A DNA stretch of 64,000 bases from Devosia sp. SL43 (GCF_021729885.1 NZ_CP063401.1:2286501-2350500); one strand, 5' to 3'. Positions 1 through 9,289 are shown, counted from the stretch's first letter. Notes: generated by a model from the sequence alone, not told the origin. Numbers and translations: made by a program.

Positions 1-161
1 GGCGATCGAGTAAGGATCAACGCTCCTCCGATCAGCGCGATTGCAAATCCAGCAACAAGCACCGCCACCACGGGAAAAGCCGTGCCACGCGCCGAAACCG
101 GCGCTGGCGCTGCCGGACTCGCACCCCTCTTGCCAAACGCGACTTGCTTCGCTGCGGGCAT
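1..161 (-). CDS. Unknown membrane-anchored protein, N-terminal part only
   Basis: A minus-strand reading frame opens with ATG at 161 and runs off the left edge, so only about 53 N-terminal residues are visible. A good GGAGG ribosome binding site sits 7 nt before the ATG, which decides the start. The visible part is a basic, Pro/Ala-rich cytoplasmic stretch of about 28 residues followed by one hydrophobic segment (about residues 29-50), so this is a signal-anchored or polytopic membrane protein. It lies downstream of the diguanylate cyclase gene on the same strand, with about 95 nt between them. I do not recognise the family, and the rest of the gene is outside the window. Confidence 0.55.
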   Translation of the reverse strand, partial: MPAAKQVAFGKRGASPAAPAPVSARGTAFPVVAVLVAGFAIALIGGALILTRS

Positions 162-257
162 CAATGAACCTCCGTGTTCGGAAATGGCTTGCCTGACTTC
201 GGCCTTAGAAAGCGTAAATGAAAAGGTTGCAAACGGCCGACGATGGGCACGACGCTG

Positions 258-1400
258 CTAGGCGGCGCGTGAGGGCGGCACCGCCATTTGCACCGAGCCG
301 ATGCCCATCGATGGCCGCAGCAGCATTTCGCCCGACGAAACGACGCGATTGCGACCGCCGCGCTTGGCGGCATAGAGCGCCGCATCGGCCTGCACGAACA
401 GCTGCTCAGCCGGCAGAGCGCCCGACGCCACGGCGACGCCGATGCTGGCAGTGATGGCGATATCCCGACCCTCCCAATGAATGGTCAGTGCTTCGACAGC
501 CGCCCGCAGCCGCTCGGCAATCTGCTGCGCCTTGAACGAATCCGTATCGGGCAGCAGCACCGCCAGCTCCTCGCCGCCCAGCCGTGAGGCGAGGTCGCGG
601 TTGCGCATATTGGCGCGCAGGATCATCGAAACTTGCTGCAGCACATAATCGCCAGCCGCGTGGCCATAGGTGTCGTTGACCACCTTGAAGTGGTCGAGAT
701 CAAGGATCAGCAAGGCGGCGTCTTTATCATCCGGACGCAGGCCGGCAATACCACGCTCGAAGGCGCGTCGATTGGGCAGGCCCGTCAGCGGATCGGTGAG
801 GGCACGCGCCTTCCAGCTTTCTTCGCGGTCAATCTGGTTCAGCTCGCGATCGACGAACAGCCCGAGCAGGACCGAGGCGAAGACCGAAGCCGAAACCATA
901 TAGGGCGCGATCATGCTGAGCAGCGACCACATGCTCGCATAGCCCAGGACGATGCCGCTCAACAGGTAACAGGAGATGACGAGGCCCAGCACCACCAGGT
1001 GGCGCGCCTTGATCCGGGTGCGCGGGCGCAGGAAATAGCGCCAGCCCAGACCGAGCAAGGCGGCGACAGCGATGCCGGCTGCGCCGGGAAATGCGCCCAT
1101 ACCGCCCAGCCACAGCCGGTAGCCACCACCGATCGCCACAGCGATCAGGGCCGCCGGCCAGCCACCGAAAGCGGCGGCAAAACCAATGATGATTGCGCGG
1201 GCATCCACCATCACGCCGGTGCCGATGTGCGCAGGGGCCATCATGGCGATGATGGCGCCGAGCCCGAAGATTGCGCCCTGCACCAATGACCGCACCGGCC
1301 GCGGCCAGTCCTGCCGCTCGACCATGCCGAAGCTGATCGCCAACAGCGCCAGCAGGCTGACGCCATGGATCAGAGCGAGAAACAGTTCCTGTAGCAGCAT
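258..1400 (-). CDS. Membrane diguanylate cyclase (5TM-LYT sensor + GGDEF)
   Basis: Predicted to make cyclic di-GMP from two GTP at the inner membrane. The first ~190 residues are hydrophobic and carry the pattern of the LytS/YhcK five-helix sensor (an Asp-x-Arg, then Gly-Gly, then Tyr-Arg-Leu before a Gly-Gly pair). The C-terminal half is a GGDEF domain starting at the typical DPLTGLPNRR motif. The active-site loop is GGEEL, an allowed variant, and an RxxD inhibitory site (RNRD) lies exactly five residues before it, so product inhibition is likely. I chose ATG 1400 (380 aa) because upstream in-frame starts only add a non-hydrophobic tail. A small motility-type gene is divergent on the other side of a ~218 bp spacer. 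Confidence 0.9.
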   Translation of the reverse strand: MLLQELFLALIHGVSLLALLAISFGMVERQDWPRPVRSLVQGAIFGLGAIIAMMAPAHIGTGVMVDARAIIIGFAAAFGGWPAALIAVAIGGGYRLWLGGMGAFPGAAGIAVAALLGLGWRYFLRPRTRIKARHLVVLGLVISCYLLSGIVLGYASMWSLLSMIAPYMVSASVFASVLLGLFVDRELNQIDREESWKARALTDPLTGLPNRRAFERGIAGLRPDDKDAALLILDLDHFKVVNDTYGHAAGDYVLQQVSMILRANMRNRDLASRLGGEELAVLLPDTDSFKAQQIAERLRAAVEALTIHWEGRDIAITASIGVAVASGALPAEQLFVQADAALYAAKRGGRNRVVSSGEMLLRPSMGIGSVQMAVPPSRAA

Positions 1401-1618
1401 GGGGTTCCGAGGGCAGCTGGTTTGGCCCATCTGGCAGGACAATCGTAAGGGATGCGTGAAAACACGGTGGTCATGGCACCAACACTGACCGTCGCCGTTA
1501 ATGGCCGGTAAACGGCCGGAAGCAGCCAAGTTTCATAAAGTTGCCACGATTGGCCAAGGCTTTGTTTACGTCTCGTTGATAGTTTTGGTCTTGGACATCA
1601 AGCGAAAGGAGGTCCGGA

Positions 1619-1801
1619 ATGAACACCGATCTCTCGATGCAGATGCTCACGATGAACTCGGCCAAGCTGCAGAACAGCGTGCAGGTCGCCGTGTTCAAGA
1701 AGGCCCACGAGATGCAGTCGGACCTGCTCAATTCCCTGATGCAGACCGCCCTCTCGGCACCCCCGCCGGGACAAGGCCTTCGGGTCGACAAGCAGGCCTG
1801 A
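1619..1801 (+). CDS. YjfB-like putative motility protein
   Basis: Sixty-residue protein resembling the small YjfB family of putative motility proteins: an amphipathic helical core with many Met, Gln and Asn residues, a central 'FKKAHEMQ' stretch and a short Pro/Gly-rich tail. The function of the family is not established; the link to flagellar motility is from the family annotation. The start at ATG 1619 is supported by a very strong AAAGGAGGT ribosome binding site. It is followed after 17 nt by another small gene, probably in one transcript. The neighbouring diguanylate cyclase makes a motility or c-di-GMP context plausible, but this is inference. Confidence 0.7.
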   Translation: MNTDLSMQMLTMNSAKLQNSVQVAVFKKAHEMQSDLLNSLMQTALSAPPPGQGLRVDKQA

Positions 1802-1818
1802 ACGAAGGGAGACCACGA

Positions 1819-2040
1819 TTGAGCAATGCTCTCGGAATCGGCCCAGCTGTCATGATCAACCGCATCGCCGACCGCCAGGGCACGCCAGCCGGCGCGCTAC
1901 TGGGCAAGGTCGCCGAATTGCGCATGGACCTTCAGGTCGCGCTTGAAGACGAGCAGGCCAAGGCCGCCGATCTGAGCCCGACGGGCGAGGCTGATGCCAC
2001 CGTCGTCAGCTCTGGCGCCGTGGTCGATCGCCTGATCTAG
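1819..2040 (+). CDS. Small hypothetical protein (73 aa)
   Basis: Reading frame following the YjfB-like gene, starting at TTG 1819 with a GGGAGA ribosome binding site 8 nt upstream; ATG 1852 is an alternative start giving 62 aa. The product is acidic, without membrane segments or recognisable motifs, and ends in a hydrophobic residue pair. The stop codon overlaps the stop codon of the convergent tlpA gene within the tetranucleotide CTAG (2037-2040). Close spacing with the preceding gene suggests co-translation. I do not recognise the family. Confidence 0.5.
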   Translation: MSNALGIGPAVMINRIADRQGTPAGALLGKVAELRMDLQVALEDEQAKAADLSPTGEADATVVSSGAVVDRLI

Positions 2041-2690
2041 GCGCCCAGTTCCAGTAATTTCTCGATCACCGCCTCGCCATCGGGCGTGTCCCAGTGGGCC
2101 GGTCCCTGCAGAACCGCCAACTCGCAACCGTTTTCGTCCAGCACCAGTGTCGCCGGCAGGCCCACCGCCACCGCCTGCTGCTTGAGCCGATCGAAGGCCG
2201 CAAAGGTATTGTCGGCATAGAGCGGCAGGTTGGCGAAGCTGTTTTCGTCGAGGAAGTCCTGCGCCTTCTCGAGTCCGCCCTCGCCTATGTCGAGATTGAT
2301 GGGAAGGACCATGAAGGCATCGGAATTATACTTGGTCGCCAGCGCATCGAGCGCGGGCATTTCCTCGCGGCAGGGCATGCACCAGCTGGCCCAGAAATTG
2401 ACCAGCAAGGCCTTGCCCTTGAAATCGGCAATGGTCATGGCCGTGCCGGCGGCGTCCTTGAACGCCAGGGTCGCGTAACCGCGCCCTTCCCCGGTGCCGT
2501 TGAGCGCCGCCAGCTCCCCCACCGCCGCATCGCCGATGGCCGCCGCGTCTTCTGCCTGCACTGGGCATTCGCGCGCCTGCCCGGCATTGCCGAGCCAGAC
2601 CCACGCGGCTATAGCTACCGCCAATCCCGTCAAGCCCAGGATGACCCACAGCCGGACCCGGCTCGTCGCTCCCGGGCGTGGCGCTTGCAT
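2037..2690 (-). CDS. tlpA: TlpA-like membrane-anchored thiol:disulfide oxidoreductase
   Basis: Periplasm-facing thioredoxin-fold protein, 217 aa. An N-terminal signal anchor (about residues 12-34) is followed by a TlpA/ResA-type domain with the active site WCMPC (Cys104 and Cys107) preceded by VNFWAS. Such proteins reduce disulfides during cytochrome c or cytochrome oxidase assembly; the exact partner cannot be told from sequence. I chose ATG 2690, just before the hydrophobic anchor, because the longer open frame upstream would overlap argH. The gene is divergent from argH with a ~24 bp gap, an arrangement known from rhizobia. It converges on the small 73-aa gene with a 3-nt stop overlap. Confidence 0.92.
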   Translation of the reverse strand: MQAPRPGATSRVRLWVILGLTGLAVAIAAWVWLGNAGQARECPVQAEDAAAIGDAAVGELAALNGTGEGRGYATLAFKDAAGTAMTIADFKGKALLVNFWASWCMPCREEMPALDALATKYNSDAFMVLPINLDIGEGGLEKAQDFLDENSFANLPLYADNTFAAFDRLKQQAVAVGLPATLVLDENGCELAVLQGPAHWDTPDGEAVIEKLLELGA

Positions 2691-2714
2691 ATCGGTCAAT
2701 TGAGGTCTCCGGAA

Positions 2715-4163
2715 ATGAGCAACAAGATGTGGGGCGGCCGCTTCGCCACCGGCCCCGACGCCATCATGGAAGAAATCAACGCCTCGATCGGTTTCGACCA
2801 GCGCCTGTTCCGCCAGGATATTGCCGGCTCGATCGCCCACGCCACCATGCTCGCCGAGACGGGCATTCTGACAGGGGAAGATCGCGACAGCATCATTGCC
2901 GGTCTAACCGAGGTGCTGGCGGAAATCGAGGGCGGCAGTTTCACGTTCTCGCGGGCACTGGAAGACATTCACATGAATGTCGAAAGCCGGCTGCGCGAAA
3001 AGATCGGCGATGCTGCCGGCCGACTGCACACCGCCCGCTCGCGCAACGACCAGGTGGCGACCGATTTCAAGCTCTATGTCCGCGACACCATCGATACGCT
3101 GGTGGTGCAGGTGAACACTCTGCAACTGGCTTTGGTCACCAAGGCCGAGGACGAAGCCGAGACCATCATGCCCGGCTTCACCCACCTGCAGAGTGCCCAG
3201 CCGGTGACGTTTGGCCATCACCTGCTGGCCTATGTCGAAATGCTTGGCCGCGATGCCGGCCGGCTGCTCGATGCGAGGAAGCGCCTCAATGAATCGCCTT
3301 TGGGCTCGGCGGCCCTTGCCGGCACGCCCTACCCGATCGACCGGCACATGACGGCGGAAAAACTGGGCTTTGACCGGCCGACGGCCAATAGCCTCGACGC
3401 CGTCTCCGACCGCGACTTCATCCTCGAAACACTGGCCGCCGCCTCGATCTGCGCCATGCATCTGTCGCGCCTTGCCGAGGAAATGGTGATCTGGTCCTCC
3501 GCCCAGTTCGGCTTCGTGCGGCTGAGCGACAAGTTCACCACCGGCTCCTCGATCATGCCGCAGAAGCGCAATCCGGATGCCGCCGAGCTGGTGCGCGCCA
3601 AGATCGGCCGCATCCTGGGCGCGCTGACCGCCTTGCTGGTGGTGATGAAGGGCCTGCCGCTGGCCTATTCCAAGGACATGCAGGAAGACAAGGAAGTCGC
3701 CTTCGACGCGCTGGATTCGCTCAGCCTGTCGTTGGCGGCGATGACCGGCATGGTCAGCGACATGGTGCCCAATCGCGAGCGCATGCGGGTCTCGGCGGCG
3801 GCCGGTTTCTCGACGGCAACCGATATCGCCGACTGGCTGGTGCGGCAGGTCAACATTCCCTTCCGCGACGCCCATCACATTACCGGGCAGATCGTGGCGC
3901 TGGCCGAACAGAAGGGCTGCGGGCTGGAAGGGCTGACTATCGAGGACTTCAAGTTCATAGACCAGCGGATCGACAGCCGCATCCACAAGGTGCTGACGGT
4001 CGAGGCTTCGGTGGCTGCCCGCCAGAGCTATGGCGGCACGGCACCGGCCAATGTGCTTGTTCAGGCCGCCCGGTGGAAAACCGAACTCACCGGCCAGCCA
4101 CATGAGCCACGGCCGCTGGGCAAGAAGAAGCATGGCGGCCATGGCGATGGCGGGGTTGAATAA
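2715..4163 (+). CDS. argH: Argininosuccinate lyase
   Basis: Cytosolic last enzyme of arginine synthesis, splitting argininosuccinate into arginine and fumarate. The 482-aa product has the full fumarase/aspartase superfamily layout: an N-terminal MWGGRF start typical of ArgH, the TARSRNDQ segment, and the signature loop [12 protein letters not shown] at about residues 277-288. The start ATG 2715 agrees with the family N-terminus. The C-terminus carries a short Lys/Gly/His-rich tail. In related genomes a small lipoprotein gene and lysA usually follow; here a ChaC-type gene comes between argH and lysA. Confidence 0.98.
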   Translation: MSNKMWGGRFATGPDAIMEEINASIGFDQRLFRQDIAGSIAHATMLAETGILTGEDRDSIIAGLTEVLAEIEGGSFTFSRALEDIHMNVESRLREKIGDAAGRLHTARSRNDQVATDFKLYVRDTIDTLVVQVNTLQLALVTKAEDEAETIMPGFTHLQSAQPVTFGHHLLAYVEMLGRDAGRLLDARKRLNESPLGSAALAGTPYPIDRHMTAEKLGFDRPTANSLDAVSDRDFILETLAAASICAMHLSRLAEEMVIWSSAQFGFVRLSDKFTTGSSIMPQKRNPDAAELVRAKIGRILGALTALLVVMKGLPLAYSKDMQEDKEVAFDALDSLSLSLAAMTGMVSDMVPNRERMRVSAAAGFSTATDIADWLVRQVNIPFRDAHHITGQIVALAEQKGCGLEGLTIEDFKFIDQRIDSRIHKVLTVEASVAARQSYGGTAPANVLVQAARWKTELTGQPHEPRPLGKKKHGGHGDGGVE

Positions 4164-4216
4164 AACTTGCTGAGGCATACCGTATTGGCACCCCTTGCTG
4201 ATTTGGACACGCGCTG

Positions 4217-4936
4217 ATGGCCGGCAGACTTCGACAGATGCGTCTCACCGAGCGTCATGTCGGCTATTTGCAACCGGTCGATACCTCCGACGTGCTGCCG
4301 CCTCCGCCCGAGGGCATGCGCGAGGCGACCCAGGACGATTACGCCAGGATCCTGGATGAGCTGCTGGGGCCCGAGCGCGGCGAAGACGAGGTCTGGATCT
4401 TTGCCTACGGCTCGTTGATCTGGAAGCCAGCCTGCGACTTCGTAGAAATGCGCACTGGGCTGGTCCGCGGCTGGCATCGCGCCTTTTGCCTGGGCTGGAA
4501 CAATCGCTGGCGCGGCTCGGACGAAAATCCCGGACTGATGCTGGCACTCGATCGCGGTGGCGCTTGTAACGGCGTGCTGTACCGGCTGCCACCCGGCCAG
4601 ATCGACGACAACATGACCAAGCTCTTGCAACGCGAAATGGGCTGGCTGCCGTCGTCGTTTCCGCCGCGCTGGGTCAATGTCAAATCCGGCGACCGTACCA
4701 TCCGCGCCATCACCTTCTGCATCGATCGCCATTCGGGGCGCTATGTCTCGGGCCTGACGGTAGAACGCGTTGCCGAAGTGCTGGCCAAGGCCGTCGGCTC
4801 GCGCGGCTCGATGGCCGAGTATCTCTACGCCACCGTGCGTCACCTAGAAGACATGGGTATCCACGATCCCCATCTCTGGCGGCTGCAATCGCTGGTAGCC
4901 GCCGAGATCGAGGCCGCTTATGAGGCCAATCGATAA
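4217..4936 (+). CDS. ChaC-type gamma-glutamylcyclotransferase
   Basis: Predicted cytosolic glutathione-specific gamma-glutamylcyclotransferase (releases 5-oxoproline and Cys-Gly from glutathione). The 239-aa product has the YGSLIW substrate loop starting at Tyr64 and a Glu in the 'LQREMGW' segment that corresponds to the catalytic acid of the ChaC family. About 55 N-terminal residues precede the domain and are not part of the canonical fold. There is no good ribosome binding site at ATG 4217, so the start is uncertain. A second, shorter paralogue lies at 12761-13327. The gene sits in the argH-lysA interval on the same strand. Confidence 0.88.
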   Translation: MAGRLRQMRLTERHVGYLQPVDTSDVLPPPPEGMREATQDDYARILDELLGPERGEDEVWIFAYGSLIWKPACDFVEMRTGLVRGWHRAFCLGWNNRWRGSDENPGLMLALDRGGACNGVLYRLPPGQIDDNMTKLLQREMGWLPSSFPPRWVNVKSGDRTIRAITFCIDRHSGRYVSGLTVERVAEVLAKAVGSRGSMAEYLYATVRHLEDMGIHDPHLWRLQSLVAAEIEAAYEANR

Positions 4937-4989
4937 GTCTTGCTTTTGTTTTCCGGCGCGCTGCATTAGGGCATTACCCAATATTTCCA

Positions 4990-5103
4990 CACCCACGGTG
5001 TCATTCCGGCGCAGGCCGGAATCCATGCGCTGAACCAGCCGCATCCTCGATGTGTGGCGATGCGGACCTGGATCCCGGCCTTCGCCGGGATGACATCGAG
5101 GAT
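4990..5103. repeat. Palindromic intergenic repeat, family R1, copy a
   Basis: Two inverted arms built on GTCATTCCGGC...GCCGGAAT and ATCCCGGCC...GGGATGAC enclose a short spacer, so the region can form nested hairpins. A second copy lies at 28194-28308 with the same outer context (CACCCACGGTGTCATTCC on one side, ATGACATCG on the other). It separates chaC from lysA and ends a few bases before the lysA ribosome binding site. Elements of this look are common in alphaproteobacterial intergenic DNA. Confidence 0.85.
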
Positions 5104-5125
5104 AGGCCAACACCAGGATAAGACT

Positions 5126-6385
5126 GTGGTCCATCATTTCCACCACCGCGACGAAACCCTTTACGCCGAGGACGTCAATCTCAACGACCTCGCCGCCAAG
5201 GTGGGCACGCCCTTCTATGTCTATTCGAGCGCGACATTGCGCCGGCATGTGCGGGTGGTGAAGCAGGCTTTCGAGGGCATTCCGACGCTGCTCGCCTATG
5301 CGATGAAGGCCAATTCCAACCAGGCTGTGCTCAAGCTGATGGCATCGGAAGGCGCCGGCGCCGACGTGGTGTCGCTGGGCGAACTGGAGCGGGCGCTGGC
5401 CGCCGGCATCAAGCCCGACATGATCGTCTTTTCCGGCGTCGCCAAGACCATTGCCGAGATGCGTCGCGGGCTTGCGGCCGGCATCAAGTGCTTCAATGTT
5501 GAGAGCGAGCCCGAGCTTGAGCGGCTATCCATGGTCGCCTCGGATATGGGCGTGACGGCCCGAGTTTCGGTGCGCATCAACCCCGATGTCGATGCCCGTA
5601 CCCATGCCAAGATTTCCACCGGCAAGGCCGAGAACAAGTTCGGCATTCCCTATGTCAGAGCCCGCGAGGTCTACCGCCGCATCGCCGATTTGCCCAATGT
5701 CGAGGCTGTCGGCGTCGACATGCATATCGGCAGCCAGCTGACCGATCTCGAACCCTTCAGCACCGCCTTTGGCCTATTGGCCGAACTGGTGATGGCCCTG
5801 CGTGCCGATGGCCATGATATCCACCACGTCGATGTCGGCGGCGGCTTGGGCATTCCCTATCACCACGACCAGGAGGCGCCGCCGGCGCCGGAAGCCTATG
5901 CCGCCGTGGTGCGCGACAAGATCGGGCAGCTCGGCTGCACGCTGGTGATCGAGCCGGGGCGCCTGCTGGTGGGCAATGCCGGCATCCTCGTCACCAAGGT
6001 CGAATATGTGAAGGAGGGCAGCACCAATTTCGTCATCGTCGACGCGGCGATGAATGATCTGATCCGCCCCACGCTATACGAAGCCCATCACGACGTGGTG
6101 CCGGTCAACCATTCCAACCTGGCGCCGATCACGGCCGATATCGTCGGCCCTGTCTGCGAGACCGGCGATTACCTGGCCAAGGCCCGCACCATGCCTGGCG
6201 TCAAGGAGGGCGACCTGCTCGCCGTGATGAGCGCCGGTGCCTATGGCGCGGTGATGGCCTCGACCTACAATTCTCGGGCGCTAATCCCCGAAGTACTGGT
6301 GGATGGCGACCGGTTTCACGTGATCCGCCCGCGCAAGTCGCTCGAGGATCTGATCGCGCTCGACAGCGTGCCGGACTGGGTTTGA
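5126..6385 (+). CDS. lysA: Diaminopimelate decarboxylase
   Basis: PLP enzyme that decarboxylates meso-diaminopimelate to L-lysine in the cytosol, the last step of lysine synthesis. The 419-aa product has the alanine-racemase-like barrel with the PLP lysine in YAMKANSN (Lys61), the HIGSQ motif, the glycine-rich GGGLG loop and the C-terminal CETGD and GAYG motifs. I chose GTG 5126, preceded by AGGA at suitable spacing, rather than the upstream ATG, which would translate part of repeat R1a. The gene follows argH and chaC on the same strand. Confidence 0.96.
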   Translation: MVHHFHHRDETLYAEDVNLNDLAAKVGTPFYVYSSATLRRHVRVVKQAFEGIPTLLAYAMKANSNQAVLKLMASEGAGADVVSLGELERALAAGIKPDMIVFSGVAKTIAEMRRGLAAGIKCFNVESEPELERLSMVASDMGVTARVSVRINPDVDARTHAKISTGKAENKFGIPYVRAREVYRRIADLPNVEAVGVDMHIGSQLTDLEPFSTAFGLLAELVMALRADGHDIHHVDVGGGLGIPYHHDQEAPPAPEAYAAVVRDKIGQLGCTLVIEPGRLLVGNAGILVTKVEYVKEGSTNFVIVDAAMNDLIRPTLYEAHHDVVPVNHSNLAPITADIVGPVCETGDYLAKARTMPGVKEGDLLAVMSAGAYGAVMASTYNSRALIPEVLVDGDRFHVIRPRKSLEDLIALDSVPDWV

Positions 6386-6448
6386 TCGCGTCCTGACACC
6401 CCTTGTCATGGTGATCGAAGCATATTCTCCTGACGCAAGGAGATCGCC

Positions 6449-7549
6449 ATGCCGCAGATGTTGACCAATCGCCAGCTCAACCGCGCGACGCTGGCCCGGC
6501 AATGGATGCTGGAGCGCGCCGATATCGCCATTCCCGATGCCATCGCCTTCCTGCTGGGCCTGCAGGCGCAAACCAGCGGCGGGCCGTATCAGGCCTTATG
6601 GAACCGGCTGCGCGGCTTCCGACATGAAGATCTCACCACGCTGATTGTGGACAAGTCACTGCTGCGGGCCACCTCGATGCGCACCACGCTGCACCTGCAT
6701 ACCGCGGCCGATATGCGCGCGATCCGGCCGGTCATGCAGCCGGTGCTGGATCGCACATGGCAGACCACCTTCGGCAAGAAAATCGGCGGGGCCGACCGGG
6801 CCGAGGTGCATCGGCACGGCGTTGAACTGCTCGACCAGTCGCCGCTGACCAGCGGCGAGCTCGGCAAGCGCCTCGCCGAAACCTGGCCCGCTGCCGAGCC
6901 ACTGGCTTTGGCGCAGGTGCTGCATTGCAGCGAGACGCTGATCCAGATTCCACCGACCCGGATCTGGGGCCATGGCGGGCCGCCGCTGCTGAGCCGCATC
7001 GAGACCTGGGCTGGCACCCCGGTCGGACCGGCCATCGAGCTCCCTAACCTGGTCTTGCGCTATCTCGCCGCCTATGGCCCGGCCAGCGTGATGGACATGC
7101 AGACCTGGAGCGGCCTGACCAAGCTGGCGCCGGCCTTCGAAGCGATCGCAGATCAGCTGGTGACCTTCGAGGGCGAGGATGGGCGGGTGCTCTATGACCT
7201 GCCCGATGGCCCGCGGCCTGATCCGGATACGCCCGCGCCCGTCCGCTTCATGCCCGAATACGACAATGTCTGGCTGGGCTTTGCCGACCGCTATCGCATC
7301 CAGCCCGAGCTGGCGCGCGACCGCATGGTGCTGGTCAACGGCTATGTCGCCGCCTACACGGTCGACGGCCTTATCGCGGGGAATTGGACGCTGAAACGCA
7401 ACAAGGGCGACATCGCGATCACCATTCTGCCATTCCGCACACTGACCAAGTCCGAGACGGCGGATGTCGAGGCTGAGGCCCATGCGCATGGCGCGTTCCT
7501 GGCCGATGGCAAGGGGACGGTGAGTGTTGCATGGGAGGCGGTGGCCTAG
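6449..7549 (+). CDS. Winged-helix DNA-binding domain protein (HTH_42 family)
   Basis: A 366-aa cytosolic protein of the winged-helix family that includes YcaQ-type DNA glycosylases. Seen in the sequence: an N-terminal 'LTNRQLNRATLARQ' start, the 'FLLGLQAQ' segment near residue 40, a central block 'RATSMRTTLHL', and a late 'FMPEYDNVWLGF' motif. Some family members repair DNA interstrand crosslinks; this one could be a repair enzyme or a DNA-binding protein of unknown role. The ATG is preceded by a strong AAGGAGA site. It stands alone between lysA and repeat R3a. Confidence 0.85.
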   Translation: MPQMLTNRQLNRATLARQWMLERADIAIPDAIAFLLGLQAQTSGGPYQALWNRLRGFRHEDLTTLIVDKSLLRATSMRTTLHLHTAADMRAIRPVMQPVLDRTWQTTFGKKIGGADRAEVHRHGVELLDQSPLTSGELGKRLAETWPAAEPLALAQVLHCSETLIQIPPTRIWGHGGPPLLSRIETWAGTPVGPAIELPNLVLRYLAAYGPASVMDMQTWSGLTKLAPAFEAIADQLVTFEGEDGRVLYDLPDGPRPDPDTPAPVRFMPEYDNVWLGFADRYRIQPELARDRMVLVNGYVAAYTVDGLIAGNWTLKRNKGDIAITILPFRTLTKSETADVEAEAHAHGAFLADGKGTVSVAWEAVA

Positions 7550-7550
7550 C

Positions 7551-7687
7551 TGGTGTCACGCCCTCGTGGTTCGAGGGTCGCAAGAGCTCCCACCTCACCA
7601 TGAGGGCTACTGTGAACTCGGTGTATCAACAGCACTCATGGTGAGATGCGCTTCTTCAGCGCCTCGAACCACGAGGGCGTGGCACCA
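7551..7687. repeat. Long inverted-repeat element, family R3, copy a
   Basis: Outer arms ACGCCCTCGTGGTTCGAG and CTCGAACCACGAGGGCGT are perfect reverse complements, and an inner pair around CACCTCACCATGAGG / CTCATGGTGAG nests within them. The 137-bp element lies between two convergent genes (winged-helix protein and response regulator), so it could act as a bidirectional transcription barrier. A second copy with a different core is at 37439-37606. Confidence 0.85.
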
Positions 7688-7688
7688 A

Positions 7689-8099
7689 CTATTCCTCGCG
7701 CGCCCGGCGGCCGAGCGACACCACTTCCACCGGCTTGCCCGCCAATGCATCGTCGATCTTGGTGATGAGATCGGCCAGGGTGAACGGCTTGACGATGACG
7801 TCGTAGATCAGCGCGTCCAGGCCATGGGCGCGTTCGCGCTGGTCGGCGAAGCCGGTCATCAGCACGATGATCATGCTGGGATATTTGGCCGCGACATGCA
7901 GAGCCAGCGCGATGCCGTCCATGATCGGCATCTTGATGTCTGACAGCAGCAGGTCGAAGCGACCGTTCTCGGCATCGACCGTCTCGGCAGCAAGCCCGCC
8001 ATCCTCCTCGGCGACCACCTCGTGGCCCTTGATGGTCAGAGCGCTCACCACGAAGGCACGCACGGAGGGATCGTCTTCGGCGACAAGAATGCGGGCCAT
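7689..8099 (-). CDS. Single-domain response regulator, CpdR-like
   Basis: A 136-aa stand-alone receiver domain with no output domain. The phosphorylation site is Asp54 in SDIKMP; the acidic pair is Glu8-Asp9-Asp10, the switch threonine is Thr82 and the conserved lysine is Lys104 in VKPF. In related bacteria proteins of this shape (CpdR) control ClpXP proteolysis during the cell cycle; whether this copy does so is inference. The start ATG 8099 overlaps the stop of the upstream zinc-ribbon gene as TGATG, so translation is probably coupled; a TTG one codon earlier is also possible. No histidine kinase is nearby. Confidence 0.88.
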   Translation of the reverse strand: MARILVAEDDPSVRAFVVSALTIKGHEVVAEEDGGLAAETVDAENGRFDLLLSDIKMPIMDGIALALHVAAKYPSMIIVLMTGFADQRERAHGLDALIYDVIVKPFTLADLITKIDDALAGKPVEVVSLGRRAREE

Positions 8100-9070
8100 C
8101 AATGATGCTCCGGTGTAGCGTGTTCGGTTGGGGCAGCAGCGCCATGTTCGGCTTCCGCTGCGACAGGGTGTTCTTCTTCGGCGGCTGGCGCTTGCTCGAC
8201 CGCGCCATGGTCCTCAGTGGCAGGTTGCGCCGTGCTCTCGCGGATGCTGCTGCCACCGGCAAAGCTCAGACGCACGCTGGCCGCGTCGCCCGGCGGCAGG
8301 GTCAGCTGCGTATCGAAGGTCGCGCGCTCGCCCGCCATCAAGTCGCGGACCGAAGGGGTGACGCTCCACTCGTAGACGCCGTGCCCCTTGCTGTCGATCA
8401 ACGTCACGACCACCGCTGGCACCGGCGCCGGCTCGGGCATCATCCCGATGATCTGGGCCGAGACGATCAGCACTTCCTTGCCGTCGCGCAGCGTGCGCAG
8501 TGTGGTGACATTGGAAAAGTCGAGGCCGATGACATTGACGCCCAGGCCAACCGCTTCATAGACGCCGGCCATGGCGGGATAGCGCTGCACCACCTGCACG
8601 CGGCCGAAATAGGCAATGGCCAGCACGGCAGCCAGCGCCAAAGCCCCGGCAATGCGCGCGGTGCGGCGCAGGCGCGCCAGGGGCTGTTCGGCGAGGATGG
8701 CATTGTGCCGGCGCTTGAACGCCCTTTGTCGGTTGCGGATGACGGCCGGATCGACCTTGCCGGCCTCAGTCTGACGCCGCGCATCCTCTTCCTTGACGGC
8801 TTCCTTGGCCTTTTCCTTGGCGAGCCGCTTGGAAACCTCGGCCGCGACGGCCTTCTCCTCGGCAGCCAGGGCTTCGTCAAGCCCGTCTTCCTCGATAGCT
8901 TGAAAGGCCTGCTTGGCTTGAGGCGTCGGCGGCGGTTCTTCTTCGGGGGTCAGTGCCCCCTGTTGCCAGGCTTCCTGGCAATGAGCGCACTGGACCTTGC
9001 GGCCAGCCGAACCAATGGCGTCGTAGGTCACCTGGTACTTGGTCTGGCAATGTGGACAGGTAATGATCAT
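8099..9070 (-). CDS. Zinc-ribbon (MJ0042-type) single-pass membrane protein
   Basis: A 323-aa protein starting with a CxxC...CxxC zinc ribbon (Cys5, Cys8, Cys28, Cys31), followed by a charged Glu/Lys-rich linker, one transmembrane helix at about residues 140-156, a C-terminal beta-rich domain of the FxLxAM/DUF3426 type that would be periplasmic, and a His/Glu/Ala-rich tail. The function of the family is unknown. ATG 9070 fits the family N-terminus. The gene is divergent from ftsE, a conserved arrangement in rhizobia-like genomes, and is coupled to the response regulator downstream. Confidence 0.86.
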   Translation of the reverse strand: MIITCPHCQTKYQVTYDAIGSAGRKVQCAHCQEAWQQGALTPEEEPPPTPQAKQAFQAIEEDGLDEALAAEEKAVAAEVSKRLAKEKAKEAVKEEDARRQTEAGKVDPAVIRNRQRAFKRRHNAILAEQPLARLRRTARIAGALALAAVLAIAYFGRVQVVQRYPAMAGVYEAVGLGVNVIGLDFSNVTTLRTLRDGKEVLIVSAQIIGMMPEPAPVPAVVVTLIDSKGHGVYEWSVTPSVRDLMAGERATFDTQLTLPPGDAASVRLSFAGGSSIRESTAQPATEDHGAVEQAPAAEEEHPVAAEAEHGAAAPTEHATPEHH

Positions 9071-9289
9071 CGGGCCAGACGGTGAGCGAACGCAATACGA
9101 CGGCTCCGACCCTAGCCTGAGGGTGTTAAGACTCCTCAAACCCGTCGGCCATCAGGCGCAATCCACCACATTTGTGCCGCTTATGGCCGCCAAGCACAGC
9201 ACCGTGCCGCATCGGACGACAGGCGCTGTTATGATGCGCGAACGCCTGATTCGCCGGGCGACAAAACCTCCATTGGGGAGCCAGCCGGT

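Noticed and set aside
1401..1618. A further small gene between the diguanylate cyclase and the YjfB-like gene
   Set aside because: No start codon with a ribosome binding site and no coherent frame; treated as the divergent promoter region.
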